A stretch of DNA of 7,068 nucleotides from Nitrososphaerota archaeon (GTDB lineage: Archaea > Thermoproteota > Nitrososphaeria > Nitrososphaerales > JACQRY01). The stretch's first letter is position 1. Each line of letters starts with the position of its first letter. Positions 1 through 5,109 of the stretch are shown piece by piece. The notes below the pieces were generated by a model, which was not told the origin of the DNA, searched no databases, and worked only from the letters and a program-made list of their open reading frames with translations. Location: assembly GCA_016206275.1 (NCBI GenBank), contig JACQRY010000088.1, positions 1-7,068 on the forward strand, in the 5' to 3' direction. The translations under genes were made by a program, and so were the position numbers.

Positions 1-504
1 CTCTATAAGGAGACGCTTGAAAGAGAGGATAAGATAACTATGGCGCATAGTATTGAGCTAAGGCCTCCGTATCTCGACCCGGAGGTCGTCGAGGTTGCTA
101 CTTCCATAGCTACGAAAACAAAGCTTCCGCCCGGCGACGTGATGGGAAAGCATGTTCATCGGGAGGCTGCTCTGGGGCTCGGAGTCCCCTCCGAACTGGC
201 TTTTAGGGTGAAACAGGCGGCTCAACACGGGTCTGGAGTCCACAAACTTGTGGAGGAGATAGCGTTGAAGAATGGTTACAACAAGGATATGGTAGAATCA
301 ATGGGTTATTCGGCTAAGCGGAGCGTGCCTGAGGTCCTGGGTAGCTCGGCGAGATACGGTTACCTCTATTCGACGGATGGAATATGGGATATCCCCGATC
401 ATGTTCAGCTCTACCTTGACACCATTGCCTATGAGGGTCGACTAACAAGCGAAGACGATCAAGCGACGCTTGCAACGCTTCTTAAGAAAGCACAGGGCGT
501 ATGA
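1..504 (+). CDS. asnB: Asparagine synthase (glutamine-hydrolysing type), C-terminal part, 5' truncated by window edge
   Basis: This is the C-terminal part of the synthetase domain of an AsnB-type amidotransferase. The family makes asparagine from aspartate, ATP and an amide donor in the cytoplasm. The frame is open from base 1, so the ATG at 40 is internal: the residues before it (ending EREDKIT) run directly into MAHSIELRPPYLDPEVVEVA. That block matches the family signature, a charged stretch followed by S-x-E-x-R-x-P-F/Y-L-D. The later GKHVHREAALGLGVPSELAF and RVKQAAQHGSG segments align with the E. coli AsnB region around KMEKHILRE and WRQKEQFSDG. The glutaminase domain and the ATP-binding SGGxDS loop would lie upstream and cannot be checked. 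About 85 residues follow the RVKQAAQHGSG block. The mpgS gene begins 6 nt after the stop, which suggests co-transcription. A close paralogue used in another amidation is possible. Confidence 0.85.
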   Translation, partial: LYKETLEREDKITMAHSIELRPPYLDPEVVEVATSIATKTKLPPGDVMGKHVHREAALGLGVPSELAFRVKQAAQHGSGVHKLVEEIALKNGYNKDMVESMGYSAKRSVPEVLGSSARYGYLYSTDGIWDIPDHVQLYLDTIAYEGRLTSEDDQATLATLLKKAQGV

Positions 505-510
505 TCTCAA

Positions 511-1695
511 ATGATGCTTGAATTACCAAGGCGGACTGAGCGTTTTGGCTCAGTGAGAATAAATGATCTCCAGCGTGTACTGCTTCTAGAATCTGCTGAG
601 GACGGTAATGTTGCTCAAACAGGAGTCTTTAACGCGCCTCCTAGTAAGATTGAGGAGATAATGCGGAAGATGGCCATCGTGGTCCCTATAAAGGATGAAA
701 AACTCCGGGTTGTTGAAGGAGTCATAAGTGCAATACCGAGTGAATGCTTGGTCATAATAGTGTCTAATAGCAAGAGAGAGGGGATAGACCGCTTCAAAAT
801 GGAGCAAGACATGGTGGAGCAGCACCAGCACTACACGAACCGGGATATTTGGATGATTCATCAGAAGGATCACGGGCTGGGCACGGCGCTGAAACAGGTT
901 GGATACGAAGATCTCTCGGATGATCAAGGCAGGGTTCGAAATGGAAAGGGCGAGGGCATGATCCTGGGAATGCTGATGGCTAAAGCGGCGGCAAAGGATT
1001 ACGTTGGTTTTGTAGATTCGGATAACTATGTCCCAGGTGCCGTACATGAGTATGTCACAGCCTATGCTGCGACATTCCATCTGCTTCGTACTCCTTATGC
1101 CATGGTCAGAATATCGTGGGCCAGTAAGCCCAAGATCATGGAGGGATCGATCTATTTTTCCAAGTGGGGCAGGGTTTCGACTGCTACAAACAAGTACTTG
1201 AACAAGATAATATCTGGTTTCACAGGGTTCGAAACCGAAGTTGTAAGGTCGGGGAACTCGGGTGACCACGCTATGACCATGAAGCTCGCGGAGATCCTTG
1301 ACTATGGCTCGGGGTTTGCCATAGAGCCGTATGAGATATTGAACATATTAGAACAGTTTGGGGGAATACTTGAACCTAAGTACACAGATCCTATAGAGAA
1401 GGGCGTGGAAATATTCCAGGTGGAGACGCGAAACCCCCACTTCCATGAGGAGAAGGGCGAGGAGCATCTTAACGAGATGATAAGCAACGCCTTATCGAGC
1501 ATAGTTTCGAGTCCCTTGTGTTCAGAGGGTATTCGAAAAGAGATTGAGAACGAGTTTCCGGGGGGACAGCCTTACGCCAAGGAAAATATGAGAGGGCTGA
1601 GAGGATTCGGCCGTGTGGACACAAAGGCCTTCCTAGAGTATCTTCTTCAAAACAATGCTTTATACACTTTTAGCAAAAGGCTTCAGCCTACCTGA
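511..1695 (+). CDS. mpgS: Mannosyl-3-phosphoglycerate synthase
   Basis: This is a GT55 glycosyltransferase that moves mannose from GDP-mannose to D-3-phosphoglycerate, giving mannosyl-3-phosphoglycerate and GDP. It is the first step of the two-step mannosylglycerate pathway and acts in the cytoplasm. At 394 residues it has the same length as the Pyrococcus enzyme as I recall it, and it shares blocks along its whole length. These include MAIVVPIKDEKL (54-65), IIVSNSKREG (82-91), the GKGEGM loop (145-150), the metal/nucleotide-sugar site FVDSDNYVPG (167-176, DSD where Pyrococcus has DAD), GDHAMTMKLAEIL (251-263), EPYEI (272-276) and NPHFHEEKGEEH (308-319), whose histidines belong to the metal site. 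Tandem ATGs at 511 and 514 are both possible starts, and the second gives the MLE beginning usual for the family. No Shine-Dalgarno is visible. It lies 6 nt after the asparagine synthase gene and 43 nt before mpgP. Confidence 0.97.
   Translation: MMLELPRRTERFGSVRINDLQRVLLLESAEDGNVAQTGVFNAPPSKIEEIMRKMAIVVPIKDEKLRVVEGVISAIPSECLVIIVSNSKREGIDRFKMEQDMVEQHQHYTNRDIWMIHQKDHGLGTALKQVGYEDLSDDQGRVRNGKGEGMILGMLMAKAAAKDYVGFVDSDNYVPGAVHEYVTAYAATFHLLRTPYAMVRISWASKPKIMEGSIYFSKWGRVSTATNKYLNKIISGFTGFETEVVRSGNSGDHAMTMKLAEILDYGSGFAIEPYEILNILEQFGGILEPKYTDPIEKGVEIFQVETRNPHFHEEKGEEHLNEMISNALSSIVSSPLCSEGIRKEIENEFPGGQPYAKENMRGLRGFGRVDTKAFLEYLLQNNALYTFSKRLQPT
1659..1666 (+). promoter_or_regulatory. Possible internal TATA box ahead of mpgP
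   Basis: TTTATACA near the 3' end of mpgS resembles an archaeal TATA box and has the purine-containing AACAATGC just before it. Initiation about 25-30 nt downstream would fall near 1690, giving mpgP a leader of roughly 50 nt. The sequence also encodes part of mpgS (ALYTF), so the match may be accidental. The mpgS-mpgP spacing of 43 nt, larger than the 6 nt before mpgS, leaves room for a secondary promoter. Confidence 0.22.
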
Positions 1696-1738
1696 TTTAC
1701 GAGTTGTGGCGTAGGCCCGCAAGCTTCGTGTAAACCAG

Positions 1739-2557
1739 ATGTACCCCATAGTGTTCTCAGATTTGGATGGGACGCTGCTCGACGCCGAGACCTATGACTA
1801 CGGCGTCAGTCTACCCGCTGTGAAGGCTCTTGAGAAACATGGTGTTCCATTAATCCTCTGTTCGGCAAAAACTAGGAGTGAAATCAAATTCTACCAGCAT
1901 GTTTTCGGCATTAATCATCCATTTATTGTTGAGAATGGAGGCGCTACTGTAATCCCAAGAAACTACTTTGCCTTTCCGATAGAAGATGGCAGAGAATCTG
2001 AGGGGTATGTTGACATAGAACACGGGGAGAGGATCGAGATGATACGGTGGAAGATCGAGGGAGCCCTGAGAGATTCTCGTGTACGTTACAAGCTCTTCAC
2101 TCAGATGACGGCTGAGGAGATATCTGAAGATAGTGGATTGCCACTCCATGAGGCGGACTTGACACGTAGACGCGAATACAGCGAGACGGTCAAGCTAGAA
2201 GGAGACCAAGTCGAGTTGCAGCGGGCCATAAGATCTATCGACTCAGCTGGGCTAACCTACGTTTTCGGAGGCAGATACCTGACGATAAGTGCCGGCAATT
2301 CCAAGGGGACGGGGGTGCGCAGATTAAGGCAGCTTTATGCACGCGCCTTCAGGAATGTAACAACGTACGCGTTTGGAGACGAAGAGAATGACCTAAGCAT
2401 GTTCCAGGAGGTTGACAAAGCTATTCTGGTTCAGAAGCCGAACGGCAGCTGGGCATCTATGAACCCCTCTAATCTGGTGAAGGTTCATGGTATCGGACCC
2501 AATGGTTTCAGGAAGGGCGTTGAGAATGAGCTGGGAGTTGCAGTCGGAGATGGGTAG
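1739..2557 (+). CDS. mpgP: Mannosyl-3-phosphoglycerate phosphatase (HAD superfamily)
   Basis: This HAD-superfamily phosphatase hydrolyses mannosyl-3-phosphoglycerate to mannosylglycerate and phosphate, the second step after MpgS. All HAD motifs are present: FSDLDGTLLD (6-15) with nucleophile D8 and acid/base D10; LCSAKTRSEI (40-49) with S42 as motif II; GNSKGTG (186-192) with K189 as motif III; and GDEENDLSMF (213-222) with the metal-binding acidic residues of motif IV. The CSAKTRSEI and PFIVENGGA (61-69) blocks are typical of the MPGP branch and not of generic Cof-type phosphatases. At 272 residues it is full length for the family, with a C2-type cap between motifs II and III. The ATG at 1739 sits just before the first beta strand, as expected, and no Shine-Dalgarno is seen. 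The position after mpgS makes the assignment very secure. Confidence 0.95.
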   Translation: MYPIVFSDLDGTLLDAETYDYGVSLPAVKALEKHGVPLILCSAKTRSEIKFYQHVFGINHPFIVENGGATVIPRNYFAFPIEDGRESEGYVDIEHGERIEMIRWKIEGALRDSRVRYKLFTQMTAEEISEDSGLPLHEADLTRRREYSETVKLEGDQVELQRAIRSIDSAGLTYVFGGRYLTISAGNSKGTGVRRLRQLYARAFRNVTTYAFGDEENDLSMFQEVDKAILVQKPNGSWASMNPSNLVKVHGIGPNGFRKGVENELGVAVGDG

Positions 2558-2658
2558 TGGAAGACGTTTTGTTTTACTTGTACGGATCTGCGGATGTCAA
2601 GGTTGATGGCAAAGTGTACCCGCTAAATGATCCAAAAACTTTCATGCGTTTCTTCTGA
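2557..2658 (+). CDS. Candidate small ORF overlapping the mpgP stop, 33 codons
   Basis: A GTG start shares one base with the mpgP stop codon (TAGTG), the arrangement used for translational coupling. The frame runs 33 codons to TGA at 2656-2658. The product begins VEDVLFYLYGSADVKVDGK and ends in a hydrophobic FMRFF. It has a plausible amphipathic beta-strand pattern (LFYLYG, ADVKVDGKVY), but I do not recognise it. Its last 17 bases overlap the 3' end of the convergent V4R gene. It is not in the mpgP frame, and mpgP is already full length, so it is unlikely to be a frameshifted tail. A T-rich stretch typical of archaeal terminators lies inside its first codons, which counts against it. It may be chance. 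Confidence 0.25.
   Translation: MEDVLFYLYGSADVKVDGKVYPLNDPKTFMRFF
2567..2575 (+). terminator. Possible oligo-T terminator after mpgP
   Basis: TTTTGTTTT begins 10 nt after the mpgP stop codon. Archaeal RNA polymerase terminates at short T-runs without needing a hairpin, and the operon has to end before the convergent V4R gene. The same bases would encode residues 4-7 of the candidate small ORF, so the two readings compete. Confidence 0.35.
2634..2638 (-). terminator. Possible oligo-T terminator after the V4R gene
   Basis: AAAAA on the plus strand reads as TTTTT on the minus strand, 4 nt downstream of the V4R gene's TGA (2642-2644). A T5 run just past a stop codon is a plausible archaeal terminator, but it is short. 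Confidence 0.3.
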
Positions 2659-3178
2659 AAACAAACTTGCAGGAATAGTCTCCTTTGCTTCTACATTCTA
2701 GTTCAGTAAAGGAGAACTCGTCCGAGAATATCTGCTCTAACATGCCTTGTACAACACCGCCGAGGAAATAGCAGCGCGGTTCTCCGCTTTGCCACAAGTT
2801 TTCACATATGACGCAGTCCTGCATCTCCAGTCTAAGCTCTGTTCCCTTGGCCATGTCACCACTTACGATGGCTCTTCCCCAGCCCAAATTTCTGCTCGCG
2901 TCGACTAGAAAGCTAATCATCTCCTGTGGAGTACTACCGGCTTTTCTCACTGTTGTGAACACAGCACTACCGTACCCTTTTCCAAGAACGTGTAACATTA
3001 CTGCGGCACCGGATTTGAAGGTCTCAAATATCTTCGCGAGTGCAACGCTATTCGGGAGCGCGGCAAACATGAATAGTCTTGTATCAGTCTTGGTTCCGGT
3101 AATCACTCCTCGTCCGAGATCAAACTTGAAGGCCCTATCCATACTGCCTTCAGATGCTACACCTTTGTCCTCATTCAT
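2642..3178 (-). CDS. V4R (4-vinyl reductase) domain protein
   Basis: This is a stand-alone V4R-domain protein of 178 residues. V4R domains bind small, often hydrophobic ligands and occur in regulators and in chlorophyll/tetrapyrrole-associated proteins; the ligand here cannot be told. The C-terminal third carries the signature: C122 and C125, then PRCYFLGGVVQGMLEQIF (134-151) with C136, then ECRSKGDYSCKFVF (161-174) with C162 and C170. The family pattern is C-x-F-x-x-G...E-x-x-C-x-x-x-G-x-x-x-C-x-F, and these cysteines are the expected metal-binding residues. The N-terminal half (about 18-110) contains the LFMFAALPNS strand and a GKGYGSAVF glycine-rich turn and fits the rest of the fold. There is no helix-turn-helix, signal peptide or membrane segment. 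M13 is an alternative start. It converges on mpgP and is followed upstream by a 432-nt gap, so it is probably transcribed alone. Confidence 0.82.
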   Translation of the reverse strand: MNEDKGVASEGSMDRAFKFDLGRGVITGTKTDTRLFMFAALPNSVALAKIFETFKSGAAVMLHVLGKGYGSAVFTTVRKAGSTPQEMISFLVDASRNLGWGRAIVSGDMAKGTELRLEMQDCVICENLWQSGEPRCYFLGGVVQGMLEQIFSDEFSFTELECRSKGDYSCKFVFRRNA

Positions 3179-3325
3179 ACAACAAGGTTAAGGATACGCG
3201 ATACTGATAGATATTCGTTATGTCAAACCCCCTGGGTGTTAAAGTTTGTGGGTGTTTCCACAACATGAAATACGCATTGAGGCGAGTGCTTCTTTTAGCA
3301 TATGCTTGACATGAAGTTAGGGTTG

Positions 3326-3379
3326 AAGTGCCACGGCTACTTAGAAGGATGAGATTTCATTGTGACCCGTGGGGCATTT
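3326..3379. repeat. Imperfect inverted repeat able to form an 11-pair stem
   Basis: AAGTGCCACGG (3326-3336) can pair with CCGTGG-GG-CATTT (3367-3379). The stem has 11 pairs, one of them G-U, interrupted only by a GG bulge at 3373-3374. Inside the loop, ATGA (3349-3352) and TCAT (3357-3360) form a further short hairpin. Either strand could fold this way. On the minus strand it would sit about 150-200 nt upstream of the V4R start, in a possible leader. Confidence 0.45.
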
Positions 3380-3440
3380 GACGCTAACGGGAAAGGGTTC
3401 GCAAAGTTTTATCTTCGACGAGGCCTACTGAACGTTGTTT

Positions 3441-3452
3441 GATTAATAAATA
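3441..3452 (-). promoter_or_regulatory. AT-rich TATA-like sequence upstream of the V4R gene
   Basis: The minus strand reads CTATTTATTAATC here, the most TATA-like segment of the gap. Initiation about 27 nt downstream would leave a leader of roughly 235 nt before the V4R ATG, containing the stem at 3326-3379. The plus strand (GATTAATAAATAG) is also acceptable and would start a transcript near 3472. A weaker candidate, AATATCTATC on the minus strand around 3206-3215, is correctly spaced for a leaderless V4R mRNA. The choice cannot be settled by eye. Confidence 0.2.
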
Positions 3453-3498
3453 GATTTGAAGACGCATAGAGCATAGAGCGACTCGTAACTTCAGAGCG

Positions 3499-3612
3499 AA
3501 GGCTTAGACATATCGATACTATCGAGGGAAGATTGCAAGCTAAGCGAACCCCTGGGCTAGTCGGATAAAGGACAGCGCATGTTGCACGAAAGTCATCTTA
3601 CCACTAAGCCTT
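3499..3612. repeat. 9-bp perfect inverted repeat with an alternative internal partner
   Basis: AAGGCTTAG (3499-3507) is exactly complementary to CTAAGCCTT (3604-3612), whose last two bases lie in the GH15 stop codon. A second copy of the right arm, CTAAGC (3540-3545), could compete for the left arm over 6 bp. Between them TCGAT-ACT-ATCGA (3513-3525) forms a perfect small hairpin. GGCTAGT (3555-3561) can also pair with ACTAAGCC (3603-3610) with one bulge. Mutually exclusive pairings are typical of structured RNA, but a single 9-bp match in a gap this size is not rare by chance. Confidence 0.35.
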
Positions 3613-4915
3613 AGAGACCTATTGAATTAGCCCTAATTCTCGCATAAGCTCTCAAGACTTCTGCATGCGACCAGGCGAGCCACTGAGCGGGTGCAGGTTC
3701 TGCTTCCCTGATCTTCCAGGCTTCGTATTGAGCCCTGCTGTGGTAAGTACCATCAAATTGCTCGGGAAGCATCCCCTCCGAATTAGCCACCTGCATACAT
3801 ACTCTAAGGAGGTCTTCTGCCCGATCCATGTCTCTCAACATTGCGTGAGCACTCGCCAGTTGGGCTGTCGTTATGAGCCACGCTTGACCTCCCCAGTACG
3901 AGTCCATGTAACCGCCACCATTATCCTGTGTATCCCCGCCCCTCTCGATTGCGTATCTCCTCAATCCCTTGACCCCTGGCCTATGTCCCTCACCATTGAC
4001 CTCTGACTCAGAGCATAGGCTGAGATTGCTCATCAAAGAATGGAGAGTCTTGCGGAAAAGATCGCTATCGATAGGGAAGACCCCATAGGTAGTGAAGAGC
4101 CAGAGTGAGGTTGAACAGCTTCCTACCGCAGGCTCATTGAACCTTTTTATCATTCTCAGCTTTCCGTCGACGACAAAGTCTTGAAGAACCTTTTCAGTTA
4201 TCCTTTCGCATTCGCCGAGTTCTACGTCTCTGAGCCAAAGCCACTCCTCTAGATGCTCCTGAGCAATCCTGCTCGCGGCGTTAATGAGCCCGATAACAGA
4301 GGAGAAAAGGGGATTTCTAAGATGTGGCTGCTCCTTCTCCTCCCACTCATTTGCACACACGGTCAACCATCTTCTACCTTCGACCTCTTCCCATATAGCG
4401 TCGAACAGATACGTTAGAGCCACCTTTACTCCAGCGCGGCACTTCTCCATCAACTCTCCGTCCGGAATAATTGAAAGATGGCGCCCAAGGGCAATCAGAA
4501 GACGAGCGATCGAATCATACTGTATGTTGTTCCAAGGTCCTTTAATCTCCTCACCTGTACTTGTGAGCCTCGCGTGGGGATGATAATTCTGGTCTACGAA
4601 AGCTGGATTCTGGAACTTGCCCGAGAGCTGCCTCAATATCTGGACGCCCTTCTCTTTCTCTGCCAAGTAGTCGAAGGATCTTACGAGAGCCTTTCCAGTC
4701 CTTTCAAATAGCCATTTCTGGTCGAAGGTTCTTGCGTATTCATCCAGTGCCATGACGCACTCCGCATTGTCTCTATGCCAAACATAGTTCCCATATGGGC
4801 CATAACCAGGTGCGGCTAAGAACCAGCCCTGCTCCCCACTCTGGGCATTAAGCAGTTTCTCTAGGCACTTTCCCTCAAGATATACCATGCATAATCTATT
4901 CAGCGTGGTTCTCAC
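3611..4915 (-). CDS. Glycoside hydrolase family 15 (glucoamylase-like) enzyme, catalytic domain only
   Basis: This is a GH15 (alpha/alpha)6-barrel hydrolase; the family inverts alpha-glucosidic bonds in starch-type oligosaccharides, isomaltose or trehalose. Visible motifs are GNYVWHRDNAECVMAL (42-57) with the substrate-binding Asp of WxRD; GPWNNIQYDSIARLL (126-140); FDAIWEEVEGRRWLTV (171-186), where E176 aligns with the general acid of fungal glucoamylase (WEEV); YWGGQAWLIT (340-349); GMLPEQFD (381-388), with E385 as the general base; and QWLAWSHAEVL (411-421). All catalytic parts are present. At 434 residues it lacks the N-terminal beta-sandwich domain of typical prokaryotic GH15 enzymes and has no signal peptide, so it is probably cytoplasmic. 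The GTG at 4915 is preferred because an in-frame TAA lies four codons upstream and a TATA-like box is about 31 nt away; ATG at 4888 is the alternative. Proximity to mpgS/mpgP leaves open a role on mannosylglycerate or glucosylglycerate, whose known hydrolases (GH63) share this fold. Confidence 0.85.
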   Translation of the reverse strand: MRTTLNRLCMVYLEGKCLEKLLNAQSGEQGWFLAAPGYGPYGNYVWHRDNAECVMALDEYARTFDQKWLFERTGKALVRSFDYLAEKEKGVQILRQLSGKFQNPAFVDQNYHPHARLTSTGEEIKGPWNNIQYDSIARLLIALGRHLSIIPDGELMEKCRAGVKVALTYLFDAIWEEVEGRRWLTVCANEWEEKEQPHLRNPLFSSVIGLINAASRIAQEHLEEWLWLRDVELGECERITEKVLQDFVVDGKLRMIKRFNEPAVGSCSTSLWLFTTYGVFPIDSDLFRKTLHSLMSNLSLCSESEVNGEGHRPGVKGLRRYAIERGGDTQDNGGGYMDSYWGGQAWLITTAQLASAHAMLRDMDRAEDLLRVCMQVANSEGMLPEQFDGTYHSRAQYEAWKIREAEPAPAQWLAWSHAEVLRAYARIRANSIGL

Positions 4916-4941
4916 TTGGGCAACTTAAGAAGACTAGCGCG

Positions 4942-4950
4942 AAAAATATG
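4942..4950 (-). promoter_or_regulatory. Candidate TATA box for the GH15 gene
   Basis: On the minus strand CATATTTTT is centred about 31 nt upstream of the GTG at 4915, preceded by purine-rich ATAAGT. This spacing suits a leaderless archaeal transcript starting at the GTG, which supports that start over the ATG at 4888. No Shine-Dalgarno sequence precedes either codon. Confidence 0.4.
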
Positions 4951-5109
4951 ACTTATGAATTCAGAATCTGGAATGCCAGTACTCTGGGGAGAAAGATGGA
5001 TTGCAAGGAGATGTCTGCAAGGCATGGGGTTCCAGCTTGTGAAGGATGCCGGGAAAGATTTATGGAAGGCTTAGATCCTGTTCGGATTGATTATGCTTTT
5101 AGACGATAG
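4948..5109 (+). CDS. Candidate small cysteine-containing ORF, 53 codons
   Basis: An ATG frame of 53 codons ends in TAG at 5107-5109, overlapping the first 17 bases of the M20 peptidase gene. The product has cysteines at 19, 31 and 34, with H26 between them: MDCKEMSARHGVPACEGCRE (17-36). The CEGC pair resembles half of a small zinc-binding knuckle, but a clear fourth ligand in a normal spacing is missing. I do not recognise it. A second ATG frame at 4955-5074 encodes 39 residues in another phase, so two open frames compete in the same stretch and at least one is accidental. There is no Shine-Dalgarno and no obvious TATA box at the right distance. The likely promoter of the peptidase gene also lies within it. 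Confidence 0.2.
   Translation: MTYEFRIWNASTLGRKMDCKEMSARHGVPACEGCRERFMEGLDPVRIDYAFRR
5051..5064 (+). promoter_or_regulatory. BRE/TATA promoter of the M20 peptidase gene
   Basis: GGGAAAGA followed by TTTATG matches an archaeal BRE plus TATA box. The TATA element is centred about 31 nt upstream of the ATG at 5093, so transcription would begin at or next to the start codon and give a leaderless mRNA. This decides in favour of ATG 5093 over the TTG at 5087. No Shine-Dalgarno is present, which agrees with leaderless translation. Confidence 0.6.

Larger units (their letters stand above)
3179..3610. other. 432-nt intergenic region with inverted repeats; no convincing gene
   Basis: This gap separates the V4R gene from the 3' end of the GH15 gene, both on the minus strand. 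Plus-strand frames are broken into pieces of under 30 codons (for example an ATG frame at 3220-3309 and a GTG frame at 3362-3442), none of which looks conserved. I looked for tRNA, SRP RNA and RNase P RNA signatures and found none. It contains AT-rich promoter-like sequence around 3441-3452, a short direct repeat GCATAGA-GCATAGA near 3465-3478, and two inverted-repeat arrangements listed separately. The most likely content is the V4R promoter and 5' leader, possibly with a small RNA. Confidence 0.5.

Noticed and set aside
586..1269. 227-codon open frame on the minus strand
   Set aside because: It lies wholly antisense to mpgS, whose protein is unambiguous along its whole length; the antisense translation shows no domain.
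2808..3191. 127-codon open frame on the plus strand
   Set aside because: It is antisense to the V4R gene, which carries the conserved cysteine signature; the plus-strand translation is Ser/Leu/Pro-rich without motifs.
3380..3420. GGGTTCGCAA resembling a tRNA T-loop
   Set aside because: The flanking bases do not form a T-stem and no acceptor, D or anticodon arms can be built around it.
3302..3442. Open frame of about 46 codons interrupted by one in-frame TGA, considered as a selenoprotein or gene remnant
   Set aside because: It is very short, has no recognisable motif around the TGA and no SECIS-like element that I can defend; chance is the simpler explanation.
3665..4711. Three plus-strand frames of 77-113 codons
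   Set aside because: They are antisense shadows of the GH15 gene, whose catalytic motifs span the same region.
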